Positions 15,383-24,634 are shown, numbered from the stretch's first letter. The stretch: 31,105 bases of DNA from LH-M37 sp032251315 (GCA_032251315.1 JAVVEE010000026.1:1-31105); one strand, 5' to 3'. Numbers and translations are program-made. The notes: generated from the sequence alone by a model not told the origin.

Positions 15383-16018
15383 TCAAGCATGGTAAAGCAT
15401 GCCCCAGTTCCAGACTTTTATCGGTGTTTTATTGCTCAGGGCAAAGTGCTCGACCCGCATTTCCGGCAGGCTGAGTATCGAGCAGTTGTGGTTGAACAGG
15501 GTGCTGCCGGGGTTGATCAGTAAAATCTCGCCCAGCTGTTCGCAAAGAATCTGATGGGTGTGGCCGACGATAAGGATATCCGCATTCAGGTTTTTCAGTT
15601 CATTCGTCCAGAACAGTTTTCTGTCCGCATAAACCTCGCCTTCGGGGTCGAGCAGCTTGATCCCGCCGTGTTCCAGATCAGGCGGGCTGGCATGCACCAC
15701 GTACAGGCGTTTGCCTTCAACATTTAATTCAAGATGGCAAGGCAGGGCATTGAAAAATGGCTTCAGTTTTTCTTCGTTGCGCCCGGCCGGGTTTTCTTCC
15801 GACCAGTGATCGTGATTGCCCGAAACCATCAGGACATCGTGGGCCTGCAAAAGCTCGATTAACGGCACAACATCGTGTTCGATTTTCTGCTCGCCATAAC
15901 CGGCGATGTCACCGGCGCAGATAATCAAGTCGACCCGCTCACGCGCGAAAATAGCCAGCGCTTCCTGCAGCGGCTCTAAAGTTGAATGCAGGTCACTGAT
16001 GAGGCCGATTTTCTTCAA
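15383..16018 (-). CDS. Calcineurin-like metallophosphoesterase (YfcE-type)
   Basis: A 211-residue cytoplasmic phosphoesterase. Metal ligands are visible in order: SDLH (Asp9, His11), GDIAGYG (Asp37), GNHDHW (Asn68-His69-Asp70), VVHASP and the late VGHTHQ motif. The fold and size match YfcE-like phosphodiesterases with a dinuclear metal centre; the natural substrate cannot be read from the sequence. The SNHNCSIL-like region after INPGST is normal for the family. It starts 13 bases downstream of the SDR gene stop, so the two are probably co-transcribed. Confidence 0.9.
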   Translation of the reverse strand: MKKIGLISDLHSTLEPLQEALAIFARERVDLIICAGDIAGYGEQKIEHDVVPLIELLQAHDVLMVSGNHDHWSEENPAGRNEEKLKPFFNALPCHLELNVEGKRLYVVHASPPDLEHGGIKLLDPEGEVYADRKLFWTNELKNLNADILIVGHTHQILCEQLGEILLINPGSTLFNHNCSILSLPEMRVEHFALSNKTPIKVWNWGMLYHA

Positions 16019-16031
16019 GTCAGACAGGCTC

Positions 16032-16802
16032 CTAGATATTCAATGACCTGCCGCCATCCACCGGCACGATGTGGCCGGTGATGTAATCGGCATCCCTGAT
16101 CAGAAACAGAATCGCCTTGGCGATGTCTCTGGGCTCGCCGTGGCGTTTCAGGGCGGTACGTTCGATGATGTGCTGTTTGGTGCTTTCGTCCATGTCATTG
16201 TCCGGCCAGAGGATGGCGCCGGGGCCGATGCCGTTGACGCGAATCTCCGGCCCCAGCTCTTTCGCCAGGGACTGCGTGAGCATGGCCAGTCCGGCCTTGG
16301 CGGCACAGTACACCGGATGGTTTTTCATCGGGCGGAAGGCGTGAATGTCCACCATGTTGATGATGCAGCCCCGGGTCTCCTTCAGAAAAGGCGTTGCCGC
16401 CTGCGACAGAAACAGCGGCGCTTTCAGGTTGCTGTTGATTAAATTGTGCCACTGGTCGAGGGTAATGGTGCCCACCGGCGTGGGGAAAAAGCTGGAAGCA
16501 TTATTAACCAGTACATCAAGGTAGCCCCAGTGTTCAACCGCATCTTCGATGAGGGCGCCATAGGCGTGGTCGTCATCCAGATCCGCCTGCACCACCGCCG
16601 CGGAGTCCGCCCGAATCTGATTGAGTTCGTAGCTGAGCTCATCCGCCTCCTGACGCGAAGAGCGATAATGAATAACGATGTTCATCCCGGCATCGTGTAG
16701 AGTGCGCGCAGTTTCCGCGCCGATGCGTTTCGCGCCTCCGGTAATGAGGGCGACTTTTTTATTCATGGTGCTATTCGGGGTAGAATCCATCATTGTATCC
16801 AT
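16032..16802 (-). CDS. Pteridine-reductase-like short-chain dehydrogenase
   Basis: A 256-residue SDR. The cofactor motif TGGAKRIG (about 21-28), NNAS (about 100-103) and YCAAK (Tyr165, Lys169) are present. The usual catalytic Ser is replaced by Asp152 in NMVDIHAFRPMKNHPVYCAA, a feature of pteridine reductases (PTR1, FolM/FabG-like dihydromonapterin reductases). HYRSS after the second strand favours NADPH. It probably reduces dihydropterin or dihydromonapterin, which fits the nearby folB/folK. The true start may be an internal Met (MNKKVALITGG, 13 residues in). It is divergent from midA. Confidence 0.9.
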   Translation of the reverse strand: MDTMMDSTPNSTMNKKVALITGGAKRIGAETARTLHDAGMNIVIHYRSSRQEADELSYELNQIRADSAAVVQADLDDDHAYGALIEDAVEHWGYLDVLVNNASSFFPTPVGTITLDQWHNLINSNLKAPLFLSQAATPFLKETRGCIINMVDIHAFRPMKNHPVYCAAKAGLAMLTQSLAKELGPEIRVNGIGPGAILWPDNDMDESTKQHIIERTALKRHGEPRDIAKAILFLIRDADYITGHIVPVDGGRSLNI

Positions 16803-16901
16803 AAGGCCTGTATTCTCAAGTGCAGCATTGTTTCGGGGTCGGCATAAAAGCGTCGTGCATGATAACGATATCGCTACACAATAATCTCACATAACGCATG
16901 A

Positions 16902-18110
16902 ATGAACCACACCATGTCTCAATCTGTTGAAGTTCTGCCCGAGCCGGAAGCGGGCGACAAAATCTGGAGTCAGGCGCTGTGCGCTCAAATTGAAGAGCAG
17001 TGCAATCGCGCCTCAGGTGCGATCGCCTTCAGCCAATTTATGCAGATGGCGTTGTACGCGCCGGGCTACGGCTACTACAGCAGCGATCTGCGCAAGTTTG
17101 GCGCTGAAGGCGATTTCATTACCGGACCCGAGGTTTCACCGCTGTTCGCGCAGTGCCTTGCGCGCCAGGCCGCCGAGGTGCTGACGACGATGGAGCAACC
17201 GGCGGTGCTGGAATTTGGTGCCGGCTCCGGGGTGATGGCGGCGGATATGCTGCTGGAGCTGGAGCGGCTTGAGGTTCTGCCCGAGCACTATTTTATTGTC
17301 GAAATCAGCGCCGCCCTGAAGCAGCGCCAGCGCGACACCATTGCCGCCAAAGCCGCACATTTACTGGCGCGCGTGGTCTGGCTGGACTCTATGCCCGCTG
17401 AAAAAATACAGGGTGTGGTCGTCGCCAACGAAGTGCTGGACGCCATGCCGGTGGAATGCTTCCGCATCCATGAGCAGGCGGTCGAATCGCTGTACGTGAG
17501 TTGTAAAAACAGTGAGCTGAGTTCCGAATACAGACCGGCTGATCTGAAAGACGATTCGGAAGTCGAGTCGGCGGTACGCCGCATCGAAGCGCGCATCGAA
17601 AATGCTTTGCCCGAGGGTTATTGTTCAGAATATAATCCCGCCGTCGCGGGTTGGCTGGCCGCTATCGCTGAAATACTGGAACAGGGGCTGGTGCTGCTGA
17701 TCGATTACGGCTACGTCGCCTCGGAGTATTATCATCCGCAGCGTCAGGCCGGTACCTTGATGTGCCACTACCAGCACCGCGCGCACACCGATCCGCTCTG
17801 GTATCCCGGCCTGCAGGACATTACCGCCTTTGTCGATTTCAGCGACGTCGCCTACTCGGCGCTCGACGCCGGTTTTGATGTCAGCGGTTTCACCTCGCAG
17901 GCGATGTTTTTAATGAGCGCGGGTCTGGACGAGCTGCATCAGCGTGAGATCAGCGATGATGTTAAGCACCAGCTGCTGCTGGCGCAGCAGATAAAAACCC
18001 TGACCCTGCCCTCCGAAATGGGCGAGCGCTTCAAGGTCATGGCCTTAACAAAAAATTACGATGAACCGTTAGCAGGGTTTAATATGCAGGACCTCAGAGG
18101 CCGGCTGTAA
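16902..18110 (+). CDS. MidA/NDUFAF7-like class I SAM-dependent methyltransferase
   Basis: A 402-residue protein of the DUF185 family. Seen are AFSQFMQMALYAPGYGYYSS, GDFITGPEVSPLFAQCLA, the SAM motif VLEFGAGSGVMAADML, VVVANEVLDAMPVECF and LLIDYGYVASEYYHP. The mitochondrial relative NDUFAF7 methylates an arginine of a complex I subunit; the bacterial substrate is unknown, so an arginine methyltransferase role is inference. It is cytoplasmic. The first ATG (16902) and MSQSVE 12 bases later are both possible starts. It leads a plus-strand group with uppP and a VanZ-like gene and is divergent from the pteridine reductase gene. Confidence 0.93.
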   Translation: MNHTMSQSVEVLPEPEAGDKIWSQALCAQIEEQCNRASGAIAFSQFMQMALYAPGYGYYSSDLRKFGAEGDFITGPEVSPLFAQCLARQAAEVLTTMEQPAVLEFGAGSGVMAADMLLELERLEVLPEHYFIVEISAALKQRQRDTIAAKAAHLLARVVWLDSMPAEKIQGVVVANEVLDAMPVECFRIHEQAVESLYVSCKNSELSSEYRPADLKDDSEVESAVRRIEARIENALPEGYCSEYNPAVAGWLAAIAEILEQGLVLLIDYGYVASEYYHPQRQAGTLMCHYQHRAHTDPLWYPGLQDITAFVDFSDVAYSALDAGFDVSGFTSQAMFLMSAGLDELHQREISDDVKHQLLLAQQIKTLTLPSEMGERFKVMALTKNYDEPLAGFNMQDLRGRL

Positions 18111-18175
18111 TGAAAGATAATTTATACGCGAAGGCTCACAGGCTTCAAGTTAGCAAACAACATGGAAAATAATTA

Positions 18176-18970
18176 GTGGACATCATTCAGGTTATTGTTC
18201 TGGCCCTGGTTCAGGGGCTCACCGAGTTTCTGCCCATCTCCAGCTCGGCCCATCTCATTCTGGTGCCCATCATTACCGACTGGCCCGATCAGGGGCTGGC
18301 CTTTGATGTCGCCGTGCACGCCGGCACCCTGTCCGCGGTGGTGCTCTATTTCCGCGCCGAGCTGAAAAAAATGTTCATCGAATGGCTGGGTTCGCTGCGC
18401 GGCAGACACACCCCCGACAGCCGTCTGGCCTGGGCGGTATTACTGGGCACTATTCCGGTGGGTCTGGCGGGGCTGATCTTTCAGGATGTTATCAGTGAGC
18501 ATCTGCGCACCCCGGTAGTCATTGCCGTCACCACGATTTTTTTTGGCCTGTTACTGTGGCTGGCCGATCGCAACAAAAACCTGACACGCGATGAACACAG
18601 TCTGCAATGGAAGGATGTGCTGATCATCGGCGTGGCGCAGGCCATTGCCCTGATCCCCGGCACCTCGCGTTCCGGCATCACCATCACCGCCGCGCTGATG
18701 CTGGGGTTGACGCGCCAGTCGGCGGCCCGCTTTTCCTTTCTGCTCTCCATCCCGGTGATCGTACTGGCGGGGGGGCTGGAAACGCTGAAATACGTTCAGG
18801 TCGCCAGCGTGACCGATATTAACTTTCTGCTCATGGGCGCGATTATCTCCGCACTCAGCGCCTACGCCTGCATCCATTTCTTCCTCAAGCTGCTGGAAAA
18901 AATCAGCATGATGCCGTTCGTGATTTATCGCTTATTACTGGGCGCGGCGCTGTTAATTTTGTTCGTATGA
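18176..18970 (+). CDS. uppP: Undecaprenyl-diphosphatase
   Basis: A 264-residue membrane enzyme (BacA/UppP) that dephosphorylates undecaprenyl pyrophosphate to recycle the lipid carrier of peptidoglycan synthesis. Both active-site motifs are intact: ALVQGLTEFLPISSSAHL, with Gln13, Glu17 and the serine cluster, and IPGTSRSGITITAALMLG. About eight hydrophobic segments are predicted by eye. Translation begins at GTG 18176, matching the family start DIIQVIVLALVQG. It overlaps the VanZ-like gene by 4 bases. Overexpression of this family gives bacitracin resistance in E. coli. Confidence 0.97.
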   Translation: MDIIQVIVLALVQGLTEFLPISSSAHLILVPIITDWPDQGLAFDVAVHAGTLSAVVLYFRAELKKMFIEWLGSLRGRHTPDSRLAWAVLLGTIPVGLAGLIFQDVISEHLRTPVVIAVTTIFFGLLLWLADRNKNLTRDEHSLQWKDVLIIGVAQAIALIPGTSRSGITITAALMLGLTRQSAARFSFLLSIPVIVLAGGLETLKYVQVASVTDINFLLMGAIISALSAYACIHFFLKLLEKISMMPFVIYRLLLGAALLILFV

Positions 18971-19365
18971 TTCAAATAATAAACCCTGTTCATCGCTATC
19001 AAAAACTCTGGCTGGTCATCGGTTACGCCCTGATGGCGCTGGTCATCTATCTCTCCGCGAGCAGTCATCCGCCCGACTCAGGCATCGACCTGCCCAACTT
19101 CGACAAGCTCATGCATGCGCTGGCCTATTTTGTTTTGATGTGCTGGTTTGCGCAGCTTTACCATGTAAAAAAGCATCGTATTATTTATGCGCTGGCATTT
19201 ATTTTTATGGGAATCGCACTGGAAATTGTGCAGAGCTTCGACCCTGCGCGCAGTGCCGAACCAGCCGATGTGGTGGCCAACATATCGGGTGTGCTGCTGG
19301 CGCTGCTGGTTACCAGAACCCCGGCGCTTCGACGGTTGCTGAAGAAAATCGAAACCTTTATTTAG
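18967..19365 (+). CDS. VanZ-like family membrane protein
   Basis: A 132-residue protein with about four membrane helices (around 13-31, 49-66, 74-91 and 98-114). The pattern FDKLMHALAYFVLMCWFAQL, then IALEIVQSFDPARSAEPADV and ANISGVLLALL, is the VanZ-like signature: the H in the second helix, E-x-x-Q and the D-x-x-A-N segment. Function is unknown for most members; VanZ itself gives low-level teicoplanin resistance. The ATGA overlap with uppP suggests coupled expression and perhaps a common cell-envelope role. It is 31 bases from the convergent cca stop. Confidence 0.88.
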   Translation: MIQIINPVHRYQKLWLVIGYALMALVIYLSASSHPPDSGIDLPNFDKLMHALAYFVLMCWFAQLYHVKKHRIIYALAFIFMGIALEIVQSFDPARSAEPADVVANISGVLLALLVTRTPALRRLLKKIETFI

Positions 19366-19396
19366 TGTGCTGAAGCGGCGCTAATAAAAAAATAAT

Positions 19397-20620
19397 CTAT
19401 TCCGGTTTTTTAACGGCCTTTACCAGCCGAATCCGCTCTTCGCGAATCTTGTTCGCCAGCGCCAGGTGTTCAAAACCCTGCTCGCGCAGGGCGGTGACAT
19501 CAACGCTGTTCGCTGCCCTGAACGATTTTCTGAAAAAGTCACCCTGTTCAAAATACCTGTTTTCATAACCGGTGCGCCCGTGCGCATCGGCTTCGCATGC
19601 GAGCAGGAATTTTTCAAAACGCTCCGGTCTTCTGAAGGCGTCGAGTTTTTCCAGAACATCCACCAGGGTGGTGGCTTTTAGCTCCAGGGCGCGGTGGTAG
19701 TGCAGATGAAAACGCGCGGTGAGTTCCGCCAGGTCGCGATAACCATTGGGAATGCGCAGGCGCCGGCACACTTCCAGCACCAGTTTCGCGCCGCGTGCTT
19801 CGTGGCCAATGTGACCGGGCCACTCCTCTTTTGGCGTGGTGCCCTTGCCCAGATCGTGCATCAGCGCGGCAAAGCGGACATCGGTGGCGCTGCTCAGTTT
19901 GCACGCCTGTTGTAGTACCATCAGGGTATGCACGCCGGTGTCAATTTCGGGGTGATGTTCGGCGGGCTGGGGAATGCCGAACAGGCGATTCAGTTCCGGC
20001 AAAATAACTTTCAGCGCACCGCAGTCACGCAGCACTTCAATGAAGCGTGAAGGTGAGCGTTCCGCCAGGGCTTTTTCCATCTCCTGCCAGACACGTTCCG
20101 GCACCAGTGCATCCACTTCGCCGGCAGCCACCATGTTTTTCATCAGCTGCATGGTCTCCTCCGCAACAATGAAGCCCAGATGCAGGTAACGCGCGGCGAA
20201 CCGTGCCACGCGCAAAATGCGCACCGGGTCTTCGGCAAACGCAGGGGAGACATGGCGCAGGATCTTGTCGTGAATATCCTGCAGGCCGTTGAACGGGTCG
20301 ATGATATTGCCGTCTTCATCTTTGGCGATGGCGTTAATGGTCAGGTCGCGCCGTTCCAGATCCTCTTCCAGCGTGACCTCCGGTGAAGCATGCACCTCAA
20401 AGCCTTTGTAACCCGGCGCGGTTTTGCGCTCGGTCCGCGCCAGCGCATATTCATCTTTGGTCTCGGGGTGAAGAAAAACCGGAAAGTCCTTGCCGACCTG
20501 CTGATAGCCCTTTTTCAGCATCTCTTCGGTGGTGGCGCCGACCACCACCCAGTCTTTTTCGTGGAAGGGGAAACCGAGCAATTCATCGCGGACCGCGCCG
20601 CCAACCAGATAAGTTTTCAT
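19397..20620 (-). CDS. cca: Multifunctional CCA-adding tRNA nucleotidyltransferase
   Basis: A 407-residue enzyme that builds or repairs the 3' CCA end of tRNA. The N-terminus has MKTYLVGGAVRDELLG and HEKDWVVVGATTEEML, where the metal-binding acidic pair is Glu-x-Asp, a conservative change from Asp-x-Asp. RRDLTINAIA and EDPVRILRVARFAARY form the nucleotide-recognition region. The C-terminal HD domain, FAALMHDLGKG with a following HIGHE, identifies the long gammaproteobacterial form that also has phosphatase and phosphodiesterase activities. It closely follows the E. coli Cca layout throughout. It is convergent with the VanZ-like gene. Confidence 0.97.
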   Translation of the reverse strand: MKTYLVGGAVRDELLGFPFHEKDWVVVGATTEEMLKKGYQQVGKDFPVFLHPETKDEYALARTERKTAPGYKGFEVHASPEVTLEEDLERRDLTINAIAKDEDGNIIDPFNGLQDIHDKILRHVSPAFAEDPVRILRVARFAARYLHLGFIVAEETMQLMKNMVAAGEVDALVPERVWQEMEKALAERSPSRFIEVLRDCGALKVILPELNRLFGIPQPAEHHPEIDTGVHTLMVLQQACKLSSATDVRFAALMHDLGKGTTPKEEWPGHIGHEARGAKLVLEVCRRLRIPNGYRDLAELTARFHLHYHRALELKATTLVDVLEKLDAFRRPERFEKFLLACEADAHGRTGYENRYFEQGDFFRKSFRAANSVDVTALREQGFEHLALANKIREERIRLVKAVKKPE

Positions 20621-20691
20621 AAGGGATATGTTGTCATAGTTATTTCTTATACGCGACCGAAGCGGTGCCTGTTTTGCCGCATCCGTTGTGT

Positions 20692-21861
20692 TCAGTCTTT
20701 TCTGTGGGAGGTCACGCTGGAGATCGGCGTCGGGTATTTATAAACCACCCAGTAGGTGGAGAGGATGAAAGTGAGTACCACCACGGTCTGTATTAAATAC
20801 GAGGCCTCCACGCTGATCAGTCCCGAACCGAGCGCGGTGAAAGCAACCAGCAGGGAGAATTCGCTGGCCTGGCCCAGACGTGAACCCAGCTCCAGTGACG
20901 AGCTGGGTTTTTCGCCGATCCACTGAAAACCGTAACGGTAGATCAGCGGCTTGAGCAGCACCAGCGCAACGGCAATGAGGGTGGCATCGAGCAGCACGCG
21001 CCCGGCCATGAGGAAATTGATGTTGGCGCCGATGGCGAAGAAAAACAGAATCAGGAAAAAATCGCGCAGGGGTTTCAGGTTTTCGGCGACCACCATGGCA
21101 ATCGGCGAGGAGGCGAAAGTGACGCCGGCGACGAAGGCCCCCATTTCATAGGAGAGTCCGAGGTAGTGGGCCACGCCGGCACCCAGTAGCCCCCAGCCCA
21201 GCGAGAGCAGAAAAACATATTCAGTGATGATGTCAAAACGCTGAAACAGCGCGTTGACCACATAGCGCACCATCAGAAAAGAGACCACCACCAGCGCAAT
21301 AAGCTTGAGCATCAGCAACAGCGCGGTCAGCGGCACGTTCTCCTGCGAGCCGGTGGATAACATCAAAATCAACACGATGGCGATCACATCCTGCAACAGC
21401 AGCACACTCACCATCATTTCGCCGCGATGCTTGTGGTGCAGGGTGGTGGTGGGGATCAGCTTGAGACCGATGATGGTACTGGAAAACATCATCGCCGCAC
21501 CGATGATCAGGCTTTCGGTCAGGCTGTAATCGAACAGCCTGGCCATCCCCGCAGTCAGCAGCATGAACAGCGAGCTGGTGATCAGAGTGAGAATCGCAGT
21601 CTTGCCGAACAGCTTGAACAGGCGCGCCGGTTGCAGATTGATGCCGATAAGAAACAGCAAAAGGATAATGCCGAGGTGCGAGAGCTGCTCAATATGGTCA
21701 GCGGTTTTGATAATGCCCAGCCCCCAGGGGCCCGCGATCATGCCAAAAACAATATAGGCCAGCATCACCGGCTGCTTGAGGTAGAGAAAGAGGGTCGCCA
21801 GCACCGTAGCGCCGGTAAAAATCACCACCAGCTGATAAATGATGTCGTTATAAGCATCCAT
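20692..21861 (-). CDS. CPA2-family cation:proton antiporter (KefB/C-like membrane domain)
   Basis: A 389-residue membrane protein with about 12 hydrophobic segments. The first helices contain LKQPVMLAYIVFGMIAGPWG and LGIILLLFLIGINLQP, the paired-helix region reads VLLLQDVIAIVL (the QD motif), and GLSYEMGAFVAGVTFASSP is typical of CPA2 antiporters. There is no C-terminal TrkA-N/RCK domain, unlike KefB and KefC, so gating must differ or come from a separate protein. It probably exchanges K+ or Na+ for H+. The start is ATG 21861 (MDAYNDIIYQ), with AGG about 12 bases upstream; a TTG three codons earlier is less likely. Confidence 0.9.
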   Translation of the reverse strand: MDAYNDIIYQLVVIFTGATVLATLFLYLKQPVMLAYIVFGMIAGPWGLGIIKTADHIEQLSHLGIILLLFLIGINLQPARLFKLFGKTAILTLITSSLFMLLTAGMARLFDYSLTESLIIGAAMMFSSTIIGLKLIPTTTLHHKHRGEMMVSVLLLQDVIAIVLILMLSTGSQENVPLTALLLMLKLIALVVVSFLMVRYVVNALFQRFDIITEYVFLLSLGWGLLGAGVAHYLGLSYEMGAFVAGVTFASSPIAMVVAENLKPLRDFFLILFFFAIGANINFLMAGRVLLDATLIAVALVLLKPLIYRYGFQWIGEKPSSSLELGSRLGQASEFSLLVAFTALGSGLISVEASYLIQTVVVLTFILSTYWVVYKYPTPISSVTSHRKD

Positions 21862-22259
21862 TCTATGCAACTACCTGCCGGTTTGAAGCGCATAAATCAG
21901 ACAGGTGATTATTGGTGGCAACAACTGTGTGGTGCGGGTCGGGGAAGCCGGCAATTGCAGGGCAAATGAATATTGTCGGCATCATGGCTCGGAGATGTAA
22001 GATTAAATGAAGTGTGATTATAGGGGGTGTGAAGTGATATTTATACAGTAGTAAGGATGAGGGTATCTTCGTTGCCGCTCTCACCATTTTCATCGTGCAT
22101 GTTCGCCTTGAGCGAAAACAGCTATTGGTCGAGCCTCAGTACGCGTGATAAGTACATAGCCGGCATTATTGAGATTCATCAATGACATTCCCGACGATGC
22201 TTTTAGTATGGCAGGTAGAAAAGAGCGCTAATAGAACGATAACAGGAGATTGACCCGTA
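21862..22259. other. Intergenic region between antiporter and copper ATPase genes
   Basis: About 400 bases of divergent promoter region without a credible gene. A minus-strand TATAAT (22017-22022) is a possible -10 for the antiporter gene, but no -35 is evident. A small hairpin TTCGC-CTTGA-GCGAA lies at 22102-22116. I found no CueR-like palindrome or other metal-regulator site upstream of the ATPase. Other open frames here are antisense extensions of the antiporter gene. Confidence 0.5.
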
Positions 22260-24320
22260 ATGAATCACGAGCAGCATAATTCCCGGAATCACGAGCAACA
22301 TGAGTCCGGAGATCATCAGCAGCATAAATCTCAGAATCACGATCATCATAAATCCGGTCATCACGCTGCCATGGTGGCGGATTTTCGTCGTCGATTCTGG
22401 ATATCGATAGTATTAACGCTGCCTATACTTCTGCTCTCGCCGCTGATACAGGAGGTGTTCGGGCTTGAAGCCGTTCTCGATATCCCCGGCGCGCCCTACC
22501 TCGCATTCGGCTTCAGTACAGGGGTATATTTTTATGGCGGCTGGCCGTTTCTGAAAGGTGCATACAGTGAAATCGCCAAGCGTGAGCTGGGCATGATGAC
22601 GCTGATCGGTCTGGCGATCAGTGTGGCTTACCTCTATTCCAGCGCCGTTGTTTTCGGCTTGCAGGGCCGCCTGTTCTTCTGGGAGCTGGCCACACTGATC
22701 GACGTCATGCTGCTCGGCCATTGGATTGAAATGCGCTCGGTGATGGGAGCGTCGGGCGCATTGCAGGAACTGGTGAAGTTGTTGCCGAGTGAAGCCCATC
22801 GCCTGAAAGACGGTGACGAGATTGAGGACGTCAATGTCGATGAGCTTGCCACTGATGACCGAATCCTGATCCGGCCCGGCGAAAAAGTCCCAATCGATGG
22901 CGAGATAATCGAAGGCGAAAGCAATCTGAACGAGTCCATGTTGACCGGCGAATCCATGCCGGTGAGCAAGGGCGAGGGCGAGAAGGTCGTCGGTGGTTCG
23001 GTCAATGGGGAAGGCGCGCTTACTGTGCGGGTGACTCAAACCGGCGAGAATACCTATCTTTCCAGTGTCATCGACATGGTCAGTCGGGCGCAGGAGTCGC
23101 GCTCGCATACCCAGAACCTGGCCAACCGCGCCGCCGCCTGGCTCACCTACATCGCCCTTACAGTCGGCGCGCTCACACTGCTGGTGTGGCTGAGTCTGGA
23201 TCGTGATTTCCAGTTCTCACTGACACGCATGGTCACGGTCATGGTTATCACCTGTCCCCATGCGCTGGGGCTGGCAGTGCCGCTGGTGATAGCGGTCAGT
23301 ACCAGTCTGGGTGCCGGTAAAGGCTTGTTGATCCGCAATCGTGACGCCTTTGAAGAGGCCTATAAAGTCGAAGCCATTGTCTTTGATAAAACCGGCACAC
23401 TCACCGTAGGTCGCTTTGGTGTTGATGGCGTCACCGCGTTCGCTGATGCAGACGAAGACGAAATACTGCAACTGGCGGCCTCTCTGGAGCGGCCGTCTGA
23501 ACACCCCATCGCCAAAGGCATCGTGCAGGCGGCAAAAGAGCGTAACCTGACTCTCTCTACCGCCAAAGAATTTCGCAACCTCACCGGCAAAGGTGCCGAG
23601 GCCAAAATTGACGGCCGAAAAATACGCGTGGTCAGTCCGGGGTACGCCAGTGAACAGGGCGTCAGTGCCGAAAACGAGAGCCTCAACCAGTGGCAGCAAG
23701 AGGGAAAAACGGTGGTGTATGTCGTGCGTGATGACGAAGCCATTGGCGCAATTGCGCTGGCTGATATTATTCGTGAGGAATCGCGTAGCGCCATCGACAA
23801 GCTGAAAGCGATGGGCCTGCAATGCATGATGCTGACCGGTGACAGTGAAGCGGTCGCCCGCAGTGTGGCACAGGAGCTGGGACTGGACGATTACTTCGCC
23901 GGCGTGCTGCCGGAAGACAAGGCAGAAAAAATTCGTGAAGTAAAAAAGCGAGGCCTGCGAGTTGCCATGGTCGGTGACGGCGTCAATGATGCACCGGCAC
24001 TGGTCGAGTCACACCTGGGCGTCGCCATCGGAGCTGGCACTGACGTGGCCGTCGAAGCCGGTGATGTGGTGCTGGTGCGCAGCGACCCGCGCGACATTGT
24101 CGCTATTCTTTCCCTCTCGCGTGCCACACACAAAAAAATGATACAGAACCTCTTCTGGGCAACCGGTTACAACGTCATCGCCATCCCGCTCGCCGCCGGT
24201 GTCGGTATCAGCGCCGGCATTTTACTGTCACCGGCGGTGGGCGCAGCGGTGATGTCGGTAAGTACGATTATTGTCGCCGTTAATGCCAGGCTATTGAAAT
24301 ACGCTTCGCTGGAGTCCTGA
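22260..24320 (+). CDS. CopB-type (P1B-3) copper-translocating P-type ATPase
   Basis: A 686-residue heavy-metal ATPase. The first 35 residues hold 11 histidines in HEQH/DHQQH/HDHH-type repeats and no CxxC metal domain, which is a CopB trait. The transmembrane metal site is CPH (Cys332-Pro-His334, in VITCPHALGLAVP) rather than CPC, the mark of P1B-3 pumps reported to favour Cu(II)/Ag(I). Catalytic motifs are LTGES (actuator), DKTGTLT (phosphorylated Asp376), the nucleotide-binding HP in SEHPIAKG, and GDGVNDAPALVES. It should export copper from the cytoplasm using ATP. GGAG lies about 12 bases before the ATG. No copper chaperone or regulator gene adjoins it. Confidence 0.95.
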   Translation: MNHEQHNSRNHEQHESGDHQQHKSQNHDHHKSGHHAAMVADFRRRFWISIVLTLPILLLSPLIQEVFGLEAVLDIPGAPYLAFGFSTGVYFYGGWPFLKGAYSEIAKRELGMMTLIGLAISVAYLYSSAVVFGLQGRLFFWELATLIDVMLLGHWIEMRSVMGASGALQELVKLLPSEAHRLKDGDEIEDVNVDELATDDRILIRPGEKVPIDGEIIEGESNLNESMLTGESMPVSKGEGEKVVGGSVNGEGALTVRVTQTGENTYLSSVIDMVSRAQESRSHTQNLANRAAAWLTYIALTVGALTLLVWLSLDRDFQFSLTRMVTVMVITCPHALGLAVPLVIAVSTSLGAGKGLLIRNRDAFEEAYKVEAIVFDKTGTLTVGRFGVDGVTAFADADEDEILQLAASLERPSEHPIAKGIVQAAKERNLTLSTAKEFRNLTGKGAEAKIDGRKIRVVSPGYASEQGVSAENESLNQWQQEGKTVVYVVRDDEAIGAIALADIIREESRSAIDKLKAMGLQCMMLTGDSEAVARSVAQELGLDDYFAGVLPEDKAEKIREVKKRGLRVAMVGDGVNDAPALVESHLGVAIGAGTDVAVEAGDVVLVRSDPRDIVAILSLSRATHKKMIQNLFWATGYNVIAIPLAAGVGISAGILLSPAVGAAVMSVSTIIVAVNARLLKYASLES

Positions 24321-24330
24321 TTTTTTTTGG

Positions 24331-24356
24331 GCGGTAAGGTTAGCGGTTTTTACCGC
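24331..24356. repeat. Hairpin between copper ATPase and transposase remnant
   Basis: GCGGTAA (24331-24337) pairs perfectly with TTACCGC (24350-24356) around a 12-base loop, right after a run of eight T following the ATPase stop. It could be a terminator-like structure or part of the REP element that accompanies the transposase remnant. Confidence 0.4.
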
Positions 24357-24363
24357 AAAATCT

Positions 24364-24634
24364 GGGGTCAGGTCTTTCCATGCAACATTTCAAATGCTAA
24401 GCTAACGCCATGGCAAGACCACTAAGACTAGAATTGGCAGGCGGTTTATATCACGTGACTTCGCGCGGGGATCGGCGTGAGGCGATTTATGAGGGTGATG
24501 AAGATCGTGAGAAATGGCTGGAGACACTGGGCCATACCTGTCGGCGCTTTAACTGGCGATGTCATGCTTATTGTCTCTTGGATTCAACCAATAAGTGCAT
24601 AACTTGAATGAGTGAAAAAGTGATCAATGGGGTC
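24364..24634 (+). mobile_element. Remnant of a REP-associated tyrosine transposase (RAYT) unit
   Basis: The coding remnant at 24410-24607 is bracketed by GGGGTC at 24364-24369 (in TGGGGTCAGGTCTTT, a leader often seen before this transposase type) and again at 24629-24634. The whole interval looks like a decayed REP/RAYT unit. Boundaries are approximate, and the repeat family has not been confirmed by search. Confidence 0.5.
24410..24607 (+). pseudogene. Truncated Y1/RAYT transposase
   Basis: The 65-residue frame begins MARPLRLELAGGLYHVTSRG and continues DRREAIYEGDEDREKWLETL, then RRFNWRCHAYCLLDSTNKC. This is the standard N-terminus of REP-associated tyrosine (Y1) transposases related to TnpA of IS200/IS605. 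Family members are usually several times longer. After AYCLLD the expected metal-binding His-x-His segment and the catalytic tyrosine region are missing, so it cannot be active. Truncation is followed by unrelated sequence and a terminator-like hairpin. It marks the left side of the variable segment of the window. Confidence 0.85.

Noticed and set aside
21427..21969. 180-codon plus-strand open frame
   Set aside because: Antisense to the CPA2 antiporter; the translation is low in hydrophobic residues and Gln/Arg-rich, typical of a reversed membrane-protein gene.
22413..23108. 231-codon minus-strand open frame
   Set aside because: Antisense shadow inside the copper ATPase gene.
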